Notes under the pieces: model-generated
Databases searched by the model: none
What the model was told of the DNA's origin: nothing
The model's input: the letters and a program-made list of their open reading frames with translations, nothing else
Shown: in pieces, positions 41,390 to 52,616 of the stretch
Layout of the letters: each line of letters begins with the position of its first letter
Position numbering within the stretch: position 1 is the stretch's first letter
Assembly: GCA_003313425.1 (NCBI GenBank)
Contig: NHZP01000061.1
Coordinates: 237,353-301,352 of the forward strand
Reading direction: 5' to 3'
Length of the DNA stretch: 64,000 nt
Source of the DNA: Pseudopyrenochaeta lycopersici
Lineage: Eukaryota; Ascomycota; Dothideomycetes; Pleosporales; Pseudopyrenochaetaceae
Made by a program: the position numbers and the translations under genes

Positions 41390-41752
41390 GAGACACAAAA
41401 CTATTGTTCCTCCAAACGTAGTGTACCCACTAACAATATAGCCTACGCTACCATAAGATAATAGCTTCCGCCATTACCAATACATCAATTCCTAAAACGA
41501 TACAAAAATATAGTACCTTAATACAAATATGACTGCATGACCAGTAGCATACAAAAAATTGCATACCGGGCTTGAAAAAGCATACAACGCATACTACCGT
41601 AACACATTACGCATAACATGACAAAGCAATAAACCTCTGCGAGCACGCCATAACAAAGGATAAAGCAGAGCTTGAACAACATCAAAGTACTGATATGGTC
41701 AGTACTACCCTATAGAATATTGTTAGCAACCGCCAAAATACAACTCCGTTTG
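41390..41752. other. AT-rich filler, cassette 27
   Basis: About 360 bp; no supported ORF or conserved element past the post-terminator hairpin. Confidence 0.5.
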
Positions 41753-42346
41753 CTACACACCTGATGTATGTACAGCAGACTCGTCTTGCCTAACGACCAA
41801 AGGATCGCGAACGAGCCCCACAAGACCACGCCACCGCTCGATGCGCCTCTGCCACATTGCAACTGAGGCTAACGCTTCACGATGCCACTGTACGTTCGAT
41901 CCACGAGTGCCTGGCCGGCCACAAAGTCCTGCAATTATCCCCGAAGACTCCGCAACACGGAAGGGACTCTCATGCAGCCAAACCACTGTCCGCACTGACA
42001 CAGGGCCAAAGTCCACCAAGGCATACACACAGCGTAACCACCTCCGGTCATGCAGTTCCACACGCAGACTCGCATAAAACTCAGCCTCCGCAGGTAAAAC
42101 ATTGGACAACTCCTGTTCCACATTGTTGACGCCCCACGGGCCTGTCCAAGGCGCATAGTGGACGAGAAAGAACCTATCACGGGGCATAAAGACACCCTCA
42201 ATGCCCCATAACTCGAACCTGGACCGAAAACGACGCGGTTCATGCACACTCTGTAAACCCGATCCGGGTGGCATGGAAACAGGTTGACCTGATGTGCCTC
42301 CAACACGACGGCTCCTACAAGAACGCTGCCTACGCGAGCGGGACAT
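41753..42346 (-). CDS. Orphan arginine-rich protein, cassette 27
   Basis: Not recognised. Intronless ORF of 197 residues from ATG 42346. The first ~45 residues are very basic (MSRSRRQRSCRSRR), typical of nucleic-acid binding or nuclear import. The middle is aromatic and mixed (FFLVHYAPWTGPWG), and the rest is Arg/Trp-rich. No cysteine motif of the KESG type. A weak TATA (TTTTATC on the minus strand) lies near 42539-42546. The adjoining RNA element is degenerate at its 5' end. Confidence 0.62.
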   Translation of the reverse strand: MSRSRRQRSCRSRRVGGTSGQPVSMPPGSGLQSVHEPRRFRSRFELWGIEGVFMPRDRFFLVHYAPWTGPWGVNNVEQELSNVLPAEAEFYASLRVELHDRRWLRCVYALVDFGPVSVRTVVWLHESPFRVAESSGIIAGLCGRPGTRGSNVQWHREALASVAMWQRRIERWRGLVGLVRDPLVVRQDESAVHTSGV

Positions 42347-42614
42347 AGGGACGAGCTACCCGCAAGCCTCCACTATAAACCTGATATGCGATCTTCGCAA
42401 CCCCACTGACCGTGGTGGAGTTGGTAAGGATAGAACCAACGATCCCGCAGCCTGCTCTTTTTCATTGGAAAAGACGTCGAATCCCCTGAAGCACTTCCGT
42501 GCCAAACAGTCCTGCGTGGTGCCCAGCCCCGCAGACAAGATAAAAGATCAACTACGTTAAGAATGCCTTCGCAGGCAACGAAAACCAGCCGGTACCTCAC
42601 CTCCGTTCACAGTA

Positions 42615-42971
42615 ACCCCGCATCCACGTGACGAGAGCACGGCAGCGCCCTTGCCTGCAATGACTCAACCATGCTCCACAAGGACCGTATCCACGTCATG
42701 CATTGCATAAATAGTGCATTGCCTCTAAACTAATTCTAGTTTAACACTTCGTTGTTCCCTCCAGTCACAGGCAAAGCTTACAGTAAAGTTACATGGGTCA
42801 GGCAGCACAAGGCTGCCGACCACATTGACAACTTTCTAGTGAAAGGAATCATATATAGGCGGTTCGCCACACTAGAAAGTTGAGTCGGGGCCTGTGCCCC
42901 CTCCATGCGCCACACTCCATGTGACCCAACGTGACTTCCAGCCACAACAAAATCGGACTTACGCATTTTTT
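42615..42971 (+). ncRNA. Structured RNA element R28, degenerate 5' half
   Basis: H0 to H2 are absent; a GACC..GTC and ATGC/GCAT region replaces P3-H5. H7 AAACTA/TAGTTT; H8 AC-TTC-GT; basal stem CATG/CATTG; H10 GGCAGC/GCTGCC; core 42829-42882; 3' half as R8. Confidence 0.5.
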
Positions 42972-43207
42972 GAAAAATAATTTTCAATGTTCCATCCCAG
43001 GGCGTCCACACCCTTACCAAATTCAGCCTACGCCAACAGCAACGATTGTTCCAAAAACACCACTCCATGCCTAAAAATACTGCGTCCAACAAAAACCTCA
43101 GGTATTTCAAAAAGTACTATAAGACAATACTATTAGCCATACACGGACTACACCAATATCAATCCCAATACTACACAAACGTACCTGTGCATATCCACCT
43201 ATCTACG

Positions 43208-44024
43208 CTACACGTATTGAACAAAATAAGGGTCTCCAAGATAACCAAAACCATCATCTAAGCATTTAAGCCAGTTCTGTCCTGATGGTTGTATTTCTCC
43301 TACCGCATCGCTAATCCCAGCGAACCAGTCAAGCTTTCCAAACGCCCATACACGGGAAAATCCATCTAAGCGAACAAACCTCGATGAAATCCGGTGTGCA
43401 CACACACAAGGCTCACACTGTGTGTAGAAGGTACATGCGCAGTCGACCCGCGTACTATAGTACCCGAAGCGCAGTCGATAGAACAACGCCTCCACATCTT
43501 CGATATCCAGCCTCTCCCCCGACGGCGTTGCGATAAGAGGTAAAATGCGCTGCAAAAGCACATCAAAGGCCTCTACCGAAAGCTCCGCAAACACAACAGA
43601 ACTCCGCACTTGATCCCTGGCCAGGGTATCCACCTTGAGCACAAGGACCGACTGTGCTCTACCGCCTCGTTCACAGAACTCCTTGTAGTCTTCCAGACAC
43701 TCTGTATGGTCCCAAGAAACGCATTCGCTAGGAAGGCATCCGCTCTCCTTGGTGAGCCACCAAGATTGTTTTCCCGACAGTTCCACATGAACGGTAAGAG
43801 AAACAGAGTCCTCCACAAACTCTGTCATCATGTTAGTTGGGGAGGGCCCAACCTGAGAAAAGAAGTAGATACCTACTAGGAATGTGCCTCCGCACCTCTT
43901 GAATGTTTGCCGCTGTCCCAGCGAAGGGGGAGCCCCTCTGACCCGGCAGAAGCGTGTCCAGTGACAGTAAATGACCGTCACCTGTAACCTCTACAGTACT
44001 GCCCTGTCCCAGGAGCGACCCCAT
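43208..44024 (-). CDS. KESG-family protein, block D copy 2
   Basis: Identical protein to 11660-12476 (offset 31,548). Exons 44024-43877 and 43821-43208; TATA at 44108-44115. Confidence 0.82.
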
Positions 44025-44125
44025 CGCATTGTAAAAGCAAATAATAAAAGAGAATGTTCATTCCCTACAAACAGTAACACTCCGTGAACGGGGAAGGGGC
44101 TCCCCTCTTATATATCGATGTCCAT

Positions 44126-44554
44126 GCTATCTTCGCCAAGACCACCTAGTCCCTAGATAGCAGAGCGCTGCTCCCTCCATGTCTCTATGTACATAGACCA
44201 ATCAGACTAAAGATCTGAGAAAATGTGGGCAAGCAGTGATCAGATGATCAGCACGCGCCCGTGCTCTGCGTTGCTTACTAAGTGCATGCCCCTAAACTAA
44301 TTCTAGTTTACCGCTTCGCTACTCGTTCCACTCGCCGGCCCTGCTTAATTGTAAAGTGACAAGGGTAGGCAGCACGAGGCTGCCGACCACTTGACAACTT
44401 TCTAGTGAAAGGAATCATATATAGGCAAAACGCCACACTAGAAAGTTGAGTCGGGGCCTGTGCGCACGATCTGCGCCACAGCCAACGTGACTCTGCATGG
44501 CCTCCAGCCACTGTGAAATTGGACTTAGCCAAAAAAACTTGGGATTTTTTTTTT
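44126..44554 (+). ncRNA. Structured RNA element R29
   Basis: 5' half identical to R9. Core 44395-44448 with inner GGCAAAACGCC. 3' half GTGCGCAC..TGCGCCAC, AAATTGGACTTAGCC and T10. Confidence 0.57.
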
Positions 44555-44816
44555 GAAGATTTGATGTTCCATCCCAAGGGCGCCCACACCCTTCATGACG
44601 AAGGCTCCGCAAAATTACAAAGTAATATTATACAAACAAGACATACTTACTATGTAAAATAGGTAAAACAGCAAAGCATGTAGTACGAAAAAAGATAAAC
44701 ACGACATGAAATAAGCAAACTACTTATACATGTACGTCGCACAATAAACATATAGACCTACCAGTCGCACATACATTACCATAAAAAACTTTTACCATAA
44801 AGAAGACAAAAAGATA

Positions 44817-45633
44817 TCATTCTGAGGAACACCTCAACCATAGACTCCGCGAAGAGTTTACTTCTCCCACAGCATCCGTAACACCGCTCCACCAGTGTTG
44901 TACCCCAAACGGCCAAACGCCTTCAAAGGATGATGCCAATACAAAGCCTTCTGCGACTATATGGACATCGTCAATGCTTATCTCCGTGCTCAGTGGCAAC
45001 GCACCACGGGAACGCCCACGCTGACGCAACATCTTCAACCGAACGTACCCTAAATGCCTCCCGCATATAGACCAGAAAACCTCTCGTGCCCTCCAGACAG
45101 CATCCTGGGAAAGCCTCGATACAAGCACATCGCATGACTCAGGCAACAAAGTGTTCTTACCAAACACCTTCAACACCATGTATCCACCAGAAGGGGAAGC
45201 ACTCCATGACCTAACCCCCTGACAATCACATCCTTTACGTACGCCGCATCCGCGAGGCAGTCGACCACTTTCCTTCGTGAGCCACCAGCTACTCTTATAC
45301 CCTGGAAACGCTTCGCAAGTAACAGACACATTGTGCTCAGCAAGTACTGTTACCCATTAGCGATCCGAGAGAGCATCCATGCCTCTCTCCACATGCTTCT
45401 ACAAAAGACGTTACTCCATACGTACTCGGCGCATACCTCGTAACAAACAAAATGTTCTCCCCAACAGGTCGAAACGCCAGCGCGACGCCAGTAGGCTGAG
45501 ATGGAAGAGCGCGTTGTAGTGACAGACCAACGCATACTCCGTTGCGCGCGCTCTCCAAAAGCTCTTGAATCAACAACCCTCCAGGACCAGCACTGCCAGT
45601 GCTTCTAGGCAACAACCTACTCCGTGTACGCAT
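44817..45633 (-). CDS. Divergent KESG-family protein, cassette 29
   Basis: Exon 1 is 45633-45426 and exon 2 is 45346-44817; the 79-nt intron has donor GTACGT, GCTAAT branch and GTAACAG acceptor, in phase 1 as elsewhere. The protein has 245 residues. WWLTKESG and WWSGVTDAVG are kept, but the CxC....C..C element is missing and the first finger is rearranged (GCGVRKGCDC). Exon 1 is longer and Arg-rich, with no similarity to other first exons. TATA at 45746-45754. Confidence 0.7.
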
Positions 45634-45764
45634 CAGATCCCCTGATGGCGATATCCGCCAATGCGTGATGGTTGTGCACGCTCCGCTCAACGCACACTGA
45701 AAAAAATGCTACGCAAAACCAGCCATCCGCAGGCGGGAAGAAGCCTTATATATCTATCCAGACC

Positions 45765-46119
45765 TTAGCAAATGCCAAGCCACGCTATTCCATAGAAAAA
45801 ACGAGAGTGGCAAAACATGAGTCACCCGACAACATATCCATGTTCTGCTTTGCTTACAGGGGCTTATGCCTCTAAACTCTAAAGAGTTTAACCCTTCGGT
45901 ATTCGTTCCACTCATAGGCAACGCATACGTGTAAAGTGTCCAGGGTCTCCAGCGCAAGGCTGGTGACCACTTGACAACTTTCTAGTGAAAGGAATCATAT
46001 ATAGGCTTTTCGCCACACTAGAAAGTTGAGTCGGGGCCCGTGCCCCCTCCATGCGCCACACTCCATGTGACTTAGTGTGTCTTCCAGCCACAAGGAAAAT
46101 GGACTTACGCTTTTTTTTT
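45765..46119 (+). ncRNA. Structured RNA element R30, lacking H0-H2
   Basis: ATTCCATAG joins directly to the GAGAGTGGC of P3. H5 AACAT/ATGTT as in R27; H7 AAACTCT/AGAGTTT; H8 CC-TTC-GG; H9 AT/AT outer pair; H10 CCAGC/GCTGG; core 45975-46028; T9 at the end. Confidence 0.53.
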
Positions 46120-46506
46120 CCTGAGCGAAGGGCATCCACACCCTTACCAACCAAGCTCTGTAATACAATTTTTCAACTGTTTAGTGTTCCACGATAAAAG
46201 AGTCCCTCTTACTGTACCACATAAAACTATGTACTTTATTAGTTATTACGTATAACTCAATGTATAACATGTAAAAACTATACCTTGTTAATTTTCATCC
46301 CTCTTTTTTTTTTTTTTTTTTTTTTCAAAAAGAGATCAATATAGTATAAACACTGTAACTATCTCTTGCACACAGCTCGTAACCCTACTCCCTTAACAAA
46401 TTCCATTATTCCTTCCATGATTTCATTCCATCACTGCCAACAGACAATGCATTCGCTTCACGCATCTGGTACACAGTAAGAACGATGGTACCCATATAGC
46501 TACAAT
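46120..46506. other. AT-rich filler with T22 run, cassette 30
   Basis: About 385 bp. A run of 22 T occupies 46304-46325 (A22 on the gene strand). No ORF supported. Confidence 0.6.
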
Positions 46507-47045
46507 TTAACAGCAGCTTCGCGCAACCCACGCCACCGCTAGACTGTGGAATAGGTGCAAAAGAGACACATACGCTTCAGACGCGTCACGCATACCACGA
46601 ACTCCGTCAAATGGCCAGGATACCACGGCCGTGGCAAGTAAGACACCGCTCTGCGCTGCACCCGCAACTTGTAACCACACAAGAACGCCCTTCATGCCCT
46701 TTACAGGAGGCTGACATCGAGGTGACCATGCCACCCAACTCAACCAGGGAGCAAACGCAAGACCTGCTAATACTCCAATGAAAGTGACGGCAAGACTGCC
46801 AGTCACCACAGCCCATACACGCGCCGCGCACTGTGCTAGAGTCAACCACACTACGTGTTGCAATAAAAGCAATCACTTACACGCTCGTCGCTCCGCACCC
46901 TCCTCCAGACGGAAGACGCCCTACATAGCGTCCACAAACCAAGCGCAACTTGGGCATAGAGCAGGACGTACACTGCTCTTGAGGCATCAAACACGCTGCC
47001 CGCCTTGCAAGACCCCTCAACCAGGGCCGCTGTTCCAGCTCGCAT
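46507..47045 (-). CDS. Multi-pass membrane protein, cassette 30
   Basis: Exon 1 ends at 46881 and exon 2 is 46830-46507; the 50-nt intron has donor GTAAGT, TTGAC branch and CACAG acceptor (phase 0). Hydrophobic segments: VYVLLYAQVALGLW before the splice, then VTGSLAVTFIGVLAGLAF, LQVAGAAQSGVLLATAVV and LLHLFHSLAVAWV, so about four membrane spans. From ATG 47045 it has 163 residues. The frame stays open upstream to about 47219 with cysteines and N-glycosylation sequons (NLS, NWT) but no ATG, so a non-AUG start or an unseen exon is possible. TATA near 47241-47250. Confidence 0.58.
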
Positions 47046-47291
47046 CTCTTCACAGAGACGACAACACGGATTGCGTGTCCAGTTGTCCAATTGTACTACG
47101 TCCAGGTTGCCAGCATACGCCGACAGATTGCGCGTCGGCCGCTCAAACAATCCACACACTTCCAGTGCTTCTAGAGAGGGCTCCGCAGAAAGGCCAACAA
47201 AACACACCTCCGTGTACAAAACGAGGGGAGGGCGCCCCCCTCTTATATAGACATCTCTGTCTCTTATATGTTTCTGTCACACGTTCCACTA

Positions 47292-47693
47292 CTTGGCAAT
47301 GCCAAGACTATTATTCCATGTCATGCCCACTCCCTGTGTCTATATTCATAGCCCAATCAGAAGCCTGATTGAAAGAAAAGAGGCAAAGCAGGGTCAAGTG
47401 ACCCGCACCGTCCGTGCTCTGCGTTGCTTACAAGGGTCTTTGCCCCTAAACCCCAAGTGGTTTAACACTTCGTTATTCGTTCCACTCATAGGCAAAGCTT
47501 AGAGTAAAGTTGCAAGGGCTGGCAGCACGAGGCTGCCGACCACTTGCTCAACTTTCTAGTGAAAGGAATCATATATAGGCGGAACGCCACACTAGAAAGT
47601 TGAGGGAGGGTCTGTGCGCTCTCCGCGCCACAGCTAACGTGACTCTGCATCGCCCTCCAGCCACAGCAAAATCGGACTTACGCATTTTTTTTT
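47292..47693 (+). ncRNA. Structured RNA element R31
   Basis: H2 CAATCAG/CTGATTG; P3 GCAA/TTGC with AGCAG/CTGC; H4 GGTC/GACC; H5 GCAC/GTGC; H7 AAACC/GGTTT; basal stem TTGCAAG with CTTGC..CAA, changed on both strands together; H10 GGCAGC/GCTGCC; core 47549-47602; T9. Confidence 0.6.
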
Positions 47694-47978
47694 GCAGATG
47701 GTGTTCCATCCCAAGGGCGCCCACACCCTTCCTGACCAAGCTCCGCACCTCAAATTCTTAGTGCTTAACAACGCACTACCATTACAATATTCGTACTATT
47801 TTCTAACAGAAAAAAAAACTAGAGTACTATACATACTCACAACATAACATAAATAATAGTCATAGTCAACTTCTGCTGTAAAACAAAAAGTGTTCCATCT
47901 TAAGGTACGGCGTTTTCCACGCACATATACTACTCCGTACCCATACGTAAAGACAAAGAACACCCAACACAACTGTCC

Positions 47979-48766
47979 TTACAAGCAGCAAGTCAACCAG
48001 TCTTCTCCTGACGGCTGTATAATGCCTACTGCATCGCTGAGTCCACCAAACCAACCGCTCCATTCTTCCGGATAAATACCCATAAATTGTTCAACAGACT
48101 GAAATCGGGCAAACGCCCACTGTGCCGATGCGCAAGGCTCACATATAATGTCCAAAGTGCACGCGCAATCCACGACACTACCGTAGTGCCCAATGAACAA
48201 TGCATCAAACAATGCTTCCACAGCTGACGCGTCCGCCATACGACAACCCGGTGATAGTACCACAAGCGGTAGAATGCGCTGCACCAACACATCCAGTGCC
48301 TCTAAGCAGAGCTGCGCAAACGCAACATGGCTCCGCACCTCCCCATCCGGGTGGAGTGCATCCACCTTAAAAACCAAGAGTGACTGTCTTGCGCGCCCCC
48401 ATGCACAAAGTTCCTTGTGATGCTTTAAACACTCCGTATGTTTCTGAGAAACGCACTGCGGAGGAGGCTTCCCGCTCTCTTTGGTAATCCACCAAATCCG
48501 TCTACCCGAAAACTCCACATGAAACGTGAGAGAAACACCACGTTCCATAAATACTACGTTCATGTCAGATGGCTCCCCGACTGACATCTACAACGAGAGA
48601 AAGAGAAACACTTACTGGGCACGTGATCTCTCACGGATTGCCACTCTATGGGTGTCGAGACATACACCATGCAGGAAGTCCCTTCCTCTAACGCTTCTAC
48701 AACAGAGAATAAATCTGTTGCACAACTAGCCTCCGCGTAAAAAACCTCTCCAGATTGCGATTCCAT
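47979..48766 (-). CDS. KESG-family protein, cassette 31
   Basis: Exon 1 is 48766-48616 and exon 2 is 48553-47979; the 62-nt intron has donor GTAAGTGT and acceptor after CTGACATGAACGTAG. The protein has 241 residues with WWITKESG, QCVSQKHTEC, CAC....C..C and WFGGLSDAVG. TATA at 48851-48860 beside ACAGA/TCTGT. Confidence 0.82.
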
Positions 48767-48868
48767 CTTAAACGAACGAAAAAAAAAACCCGTAATGTTC
48801 AGTCCCTTCAGAACATGCAGCACCTCCATACAAACAGATCCTCTGTTGTGTCTTATATATCCCTCTAC

Positions 48869-49296
48869 ATTGGTGTATACCAAGAGTTACTAGTCCCTAG
48901 AGAGCAACCAAGTGCACATTCCATGCCTCTACGTCCATAGGCCAATCAGAAAGCTGATTGAAAAAAGAGTGGGCAAGCAGCGATCATCTGACCCGCACCG
49001 TCCGTGCTCTGCTCTGCTTAGTAAGTGCAGCGCCCTAAACTACTCGTAGTTTAACGCTCCGCTGCCTAGTCCCTAGGCGTGCCCTGCTTAACGGTAAAGT
49101 GTCCGTAGTCAGGAGCACAAGGCTCCCGACCACTTGACAACTTTCTAGTGAAAGGAATCATATATAGCACTCGAAAGTTGATTTCTGGTCTGTGCGCGCA
49201 GAATCCGCGCCACACCACCCCCTGTCCGCTCATCGCGCCACGCTGTCCCAACGTGACTGTCAGCCACACGCCCTGTGGACTTAGCAAATTTTTTTT
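48869..49296 (+). ncRNA. Structured RNA element R32
   Basis: H2 CAATCAG-like/CTGATTG; P3 GCAAGCAG with CTGCTCTGC; H5 GCAC/GTGC; H9 GCCTAG/CTAGGC; core 49138-49180 short form; CTGTGGACTTAGC and T8 at the end. Confidence 0.57.
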
Positions 49297-50718
49297 GGAA
49301 ATTCCATCTGAAGGGCTCACACCCTTAACAACTGAGCTCCGCACCCAACATTCTTTGCTCTTCTTCCCGAATCTACAAACCTTACATCGTACCATTAGTA
49401 ACTATTCTATAGTTTTTGGGTTATCCTTATTTTAATGAATTTGGAATACTGTAAATAAACAAAAAGTACTTACTATTACCAAATGTACTTTTTTTGGGTT
49501 ACTACATCTTAACCTGTCTCTTACTAGATACGACTCTGATAGACCACGTCTTCTTATAACCATCTAGCTGTCCTATAGACATGACTGCTACTCCATAACC
49601 TTATGGCTGTACTACTCCTACTGTGTTGCTGATCCTACTCAACTACATACGCTTCCTATTGAGATAAACTCTATCAAATCCATTGGAATGGGAAAACCTC
49701 CCTGACGCGGGCCTTATGCGTCTGCAAGGCCTACAGAAACCGAACTCGTTACATCCGCAGTCTACACTGCTGAGGAGGTTTCTCTAGCAGTATATGGAGC
49801 ATACTCCATCAAGCTCTACAGCGTCTGCCCTCTGCCCCGACGACAGAATGAGAAGGGGTAAAATACTCTGCAAGACGATGTCTAATGCCTCTAGAGAGAG
49901 CTTCGCAAATACAACGAGACAAAGAGTCTCGCCCTAGTAGTTCGTATCTGCCTTGAATACAAGGAGCGACTGTTGCGTCCCTCCCTGTCTACAGAGTTCT
50001 CCGTAGCGGTGAAGACACTCCGTGTGTTTCTGCGAAATGCATTCGCGGGGAGGCTGCCCGCTCTCTTTGGTTACCCACCAATGTCGTCTGCCTGGCAAAT
50101 CTGCCTAGGTAGTTAGTGACACACGCCGCTCCACTAGGGCTACTACTCTATCAGTTACAGTACCCAACTGATTGCGTGTCAGAAGAGAAAGATACTCACT
50201 GTGCACGTGATCTCTCAACGCTGTGGATGTCCCTACAGACACTGGGCAGCGACATCCTGCCTGTACCCCATCTACTATAGATAGGAGGGTGGTTGTGCAA
50301 GCGGACCCCGCAAAAGCACACTATCCAGTATGCGACCCCATCGCAAAGTAGAAATAAAAAAGGATCCCTCAAGGGACTGCCACACTCCGTAGAAACAGAT
50401 CCTCTGTTGTTCCTATATACCTCTCTCTCTTGAGCGCTGCCAAGAAATACTAGTCCCTAGTAAGCAATAGAATGCACATTCCATGACTCTATAGACATAG
50501 ACCAATTAAATCATAGATTTAGCTGGAGTGGGGCCAAGAGTGTCTCCCACGTGCCCACAACAGTCAGATGACCCGCACAGTCCGTGCTTTTGTAGGCTTA
50601 CAAGGGGCAGAGGCCCTAGCCTACAAGTAGTCTAACACTCCGCTTCTCGTTCCACTCGTGGCCACAGCTTAAGGTAAAGTTACATGGGTCAGAAGCGCAA
50701 GGCTCCTGACCACTTGAC
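49138..50718. repeat. Cassette block F, copy 1 of 2
   Basis: Recurs at 55455-57035 (offset 6,317), including the pseudogene and its stops. The right core continues as ATACACTCG here and GGCTGCGCC in the second copy. Confidence 0.85.
49568..50341 (-). pseudogene. KESG-family pseudogene, block F copy 1
   Basis: Exon 1 (50341-50200), a 60-nt intron (donor GTGAGTAT, acceptor after CTGATAGAGTAGTAG) and exon 2 from 50139 can all be aligned with the family, and WWVTKESG, ECISQKHTEC and DCGC remain. Six in-frame stops interrupt it: TAG after MGSHTG, TAG before the WW motif, TAG in the middle, TAG after YC, TAG at the W of the SDAVG module, and a late TAA. No frameshift was found. TATA at 50411-50420 is kept. 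Same at 55885-56658. Confidence 0.72.
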
Positions 50719-50873
50719 AACTTTCTAGTGAAAGGAATCATATATACACTCGAAAGTTGACAGAATGGGCCCGTGCCCCAACTCGACCCGTCTGTGCGCA
50801 GAACGCGCCACAGCTAACGTGACTCTGCATGGCCCTCCAGCCACAGGGAAAATGGACTTACGCATTTTTTTTT
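50430..50873 (+). ncRNA. Structured RNA element R33
   Basis: H2 AAATC/GATTT; extra GTGGGG..CTCCCAC; P3 GCC-ACAA/TTGT-GGC; H5 GCAC/GTGC; basal stem is a mismatch (CATG against CTTG), a likely chimera; core 50718-50759 short form; T9. Confidence 0.57.
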
Positions 50874-52302
50874 GAAGATTCGATGTTCCATTTTAAGGGT
50901 TCACACCCTTACTAACCAAGCTCTGTAATACAATTTTTTCAATTGTTTAGGGTTCTGTATAAGTTCTATATAATACGATCAATACAAATAACTATATGCT
51001 ACGTTTATTTCAAATTCAACAAAAACAATAACTTAAGAGAGTCGCTTACTATTTCGTACTACTTCATCAAAAACAGCCGCCCCTTTGGCATAACCTGGCA
51101 CAGTGGTATAACCATCCCACCAATCGCTCCCGTCCACAATGCCATTAACATCGTCAACGGTCAAAACCTTTATGTCCACAGACAGAGCAGCAAAGGCACA
51201 TGCTCCGCACACAGAACCAGCTACTGTGCAGACACACCCTACTGCCCCCATAAAGCCTCCGATCTCCACATGACGGAACACCTCTTGCACAGCTGTCACC
51301 GCAACTACCGTGCGCTTACGACGCAACACAGTGCGATTAGGATTCTTTACAATTCTCCCATAGAGAACACCGGCTAGGACCGGCCCGATCCCCCGTGCTA
51401 CAGCCAGTAGCGAGCTCTTACATAGCGGCAACACTGCAACCGCACCAGCCGCAGTAACCACTACATGGGCACGCATTACGCGTGAGGAAGATCCTTCATA
51501 ACTTATCGATGTGTCTCCACCACAAGAGCGCTGGTCTTTCATAAGCAGCCACTTCATTGTGCCACCGTCAGTGACAACACAGCTCACTGAAACACAGTGA
51601 TGCAGAAGCACTACGTGATGTTCAGCATAGCATAGATGTACCATGTTCTACACTCACATTCCATGTGTGCTACAACAAATGCAAATGGGACCTCCATCCC
51701 ATTACCACACCAGCGCTGACAACTGTCACGTATTTGCTCCAGCCACGCTCTTGCTCGGGCATCCACCCATAAGCGCAAATATCTCTTGCTCCACAACACC
51801 GCGACATCTCTCCAAGTCGCATTACTCAAACGTTCCACATCCCATTTCATAGGAGCCCCGTTGGGCGAGGGTCCCAAAAGGGTACCCATAAAGGCCTTCG
51901 ATGGTGCACTAGGAGCACATCCGTGAAAAGTGTGCCACACAATATCCACCAGAATATTATGCGTATCCCAAGGGAATGTAAAACACACTCCGTGCCAACA
52001 GCAGAGACGCTGTTGTTATATATGTCCCCGTCTTGCGCGCCGCCAAGAAATACCAGTCCCTAGTGGGCAGTATACTGCCTAGTCCCCGTGTCTATGTTCA
52101 TAGACCAATCAGACTAACGTCCTGAAAAAGAGTGGGCAAACCAAGGTCAAACGACCCGCACCGTCCGTGCTCTGGCTTACTTACAGGGGGCAGCGCCTCT
52201 AGTCTTATTCAAGACTAACCCTTCGGTACTCGCTCCACTCACAGGCTCTGCTTAATTGTAAAGTGTCTAGGATCAGAAGCGCAAGGCTCCTGACCACTTG
52301 AC
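50718..52302. repeat. Cassette block E, tandem pair (first copy)
   Basis: Followed directly by an identical copy at 52302-53886 (offset 1,584). Left of the first core the RNA 5' half differs from that left of the second, so the duplication joined at the core. Confidence 0.85.
51033..51889 (-). CDS. Highly divergent KESG-family protein, block E copy 1
   Basis: Exon 1 is 51889-51658 and exon 2 is 51610-51033; the 47-nt intron has donor GTGAGTGT and acceptor after CTGAACATCACGTAG, in phase 1. The protein has 269 residues. VSVSCVV..MKWLLMKD occupies the place of the WWxTKESG region, CVC....C..C is kept, and the end has WWDGYTTVPG. The longer frame upstream opens only with GTG. A three-codon upstream ORF follows the cap site. 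A GTAAGCG donor sits just before the stop. TATA at 52017-52025. Tandem copy at 52617-53473. Confidence 0.72.
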
Positions 52303-52457
52303 AACTTTCTAGTGAAAGGAATCATATATACACTCGAAAGTTGACAGAATGGGCCCGTGCCCCAACTCGACCCGTCTGTGCGCAGAACGCGCCACAGCTA
52401 ACGTGACTCTGCATGGCCCTCCAGCCACAGGGAAAATGGACTTACGCATTTTTTTTT
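52033..52457 (+). ncRNA. Structured RNA element R34
   Basis: H0 GGCAGT/ACTGCC; H1 GTCTAT/ATAGAC; H4 GGTC/GACC; H5 GCAC/GTGC; H7 AGTCTT/AAGACT; H8 CC-TTC-GG; core 52302-52343 short form; T9. Confidence 0.58.
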
Positions 52458-52616
52458 GAAGATTCGATGTTCCATTTTAAGGGTTCACACCCTTACTAAC
52501 CAAGCTCTGTAATACAATTTTTTCAATTGTTTAGGGTTCTGTATAAGTTCTATATAATACGATCAATACAAATAACTATATGCTACGTTTATTTCAAATT
52601 CAACAAAAACAATAAC

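Noticed and set aside
49568..50341. Alternative genetic code reading TAG as sense
   Set aside because: Intact relatives end at TAG, TGA or TAA and do not use internal TAG. One of the six stops is TAA.
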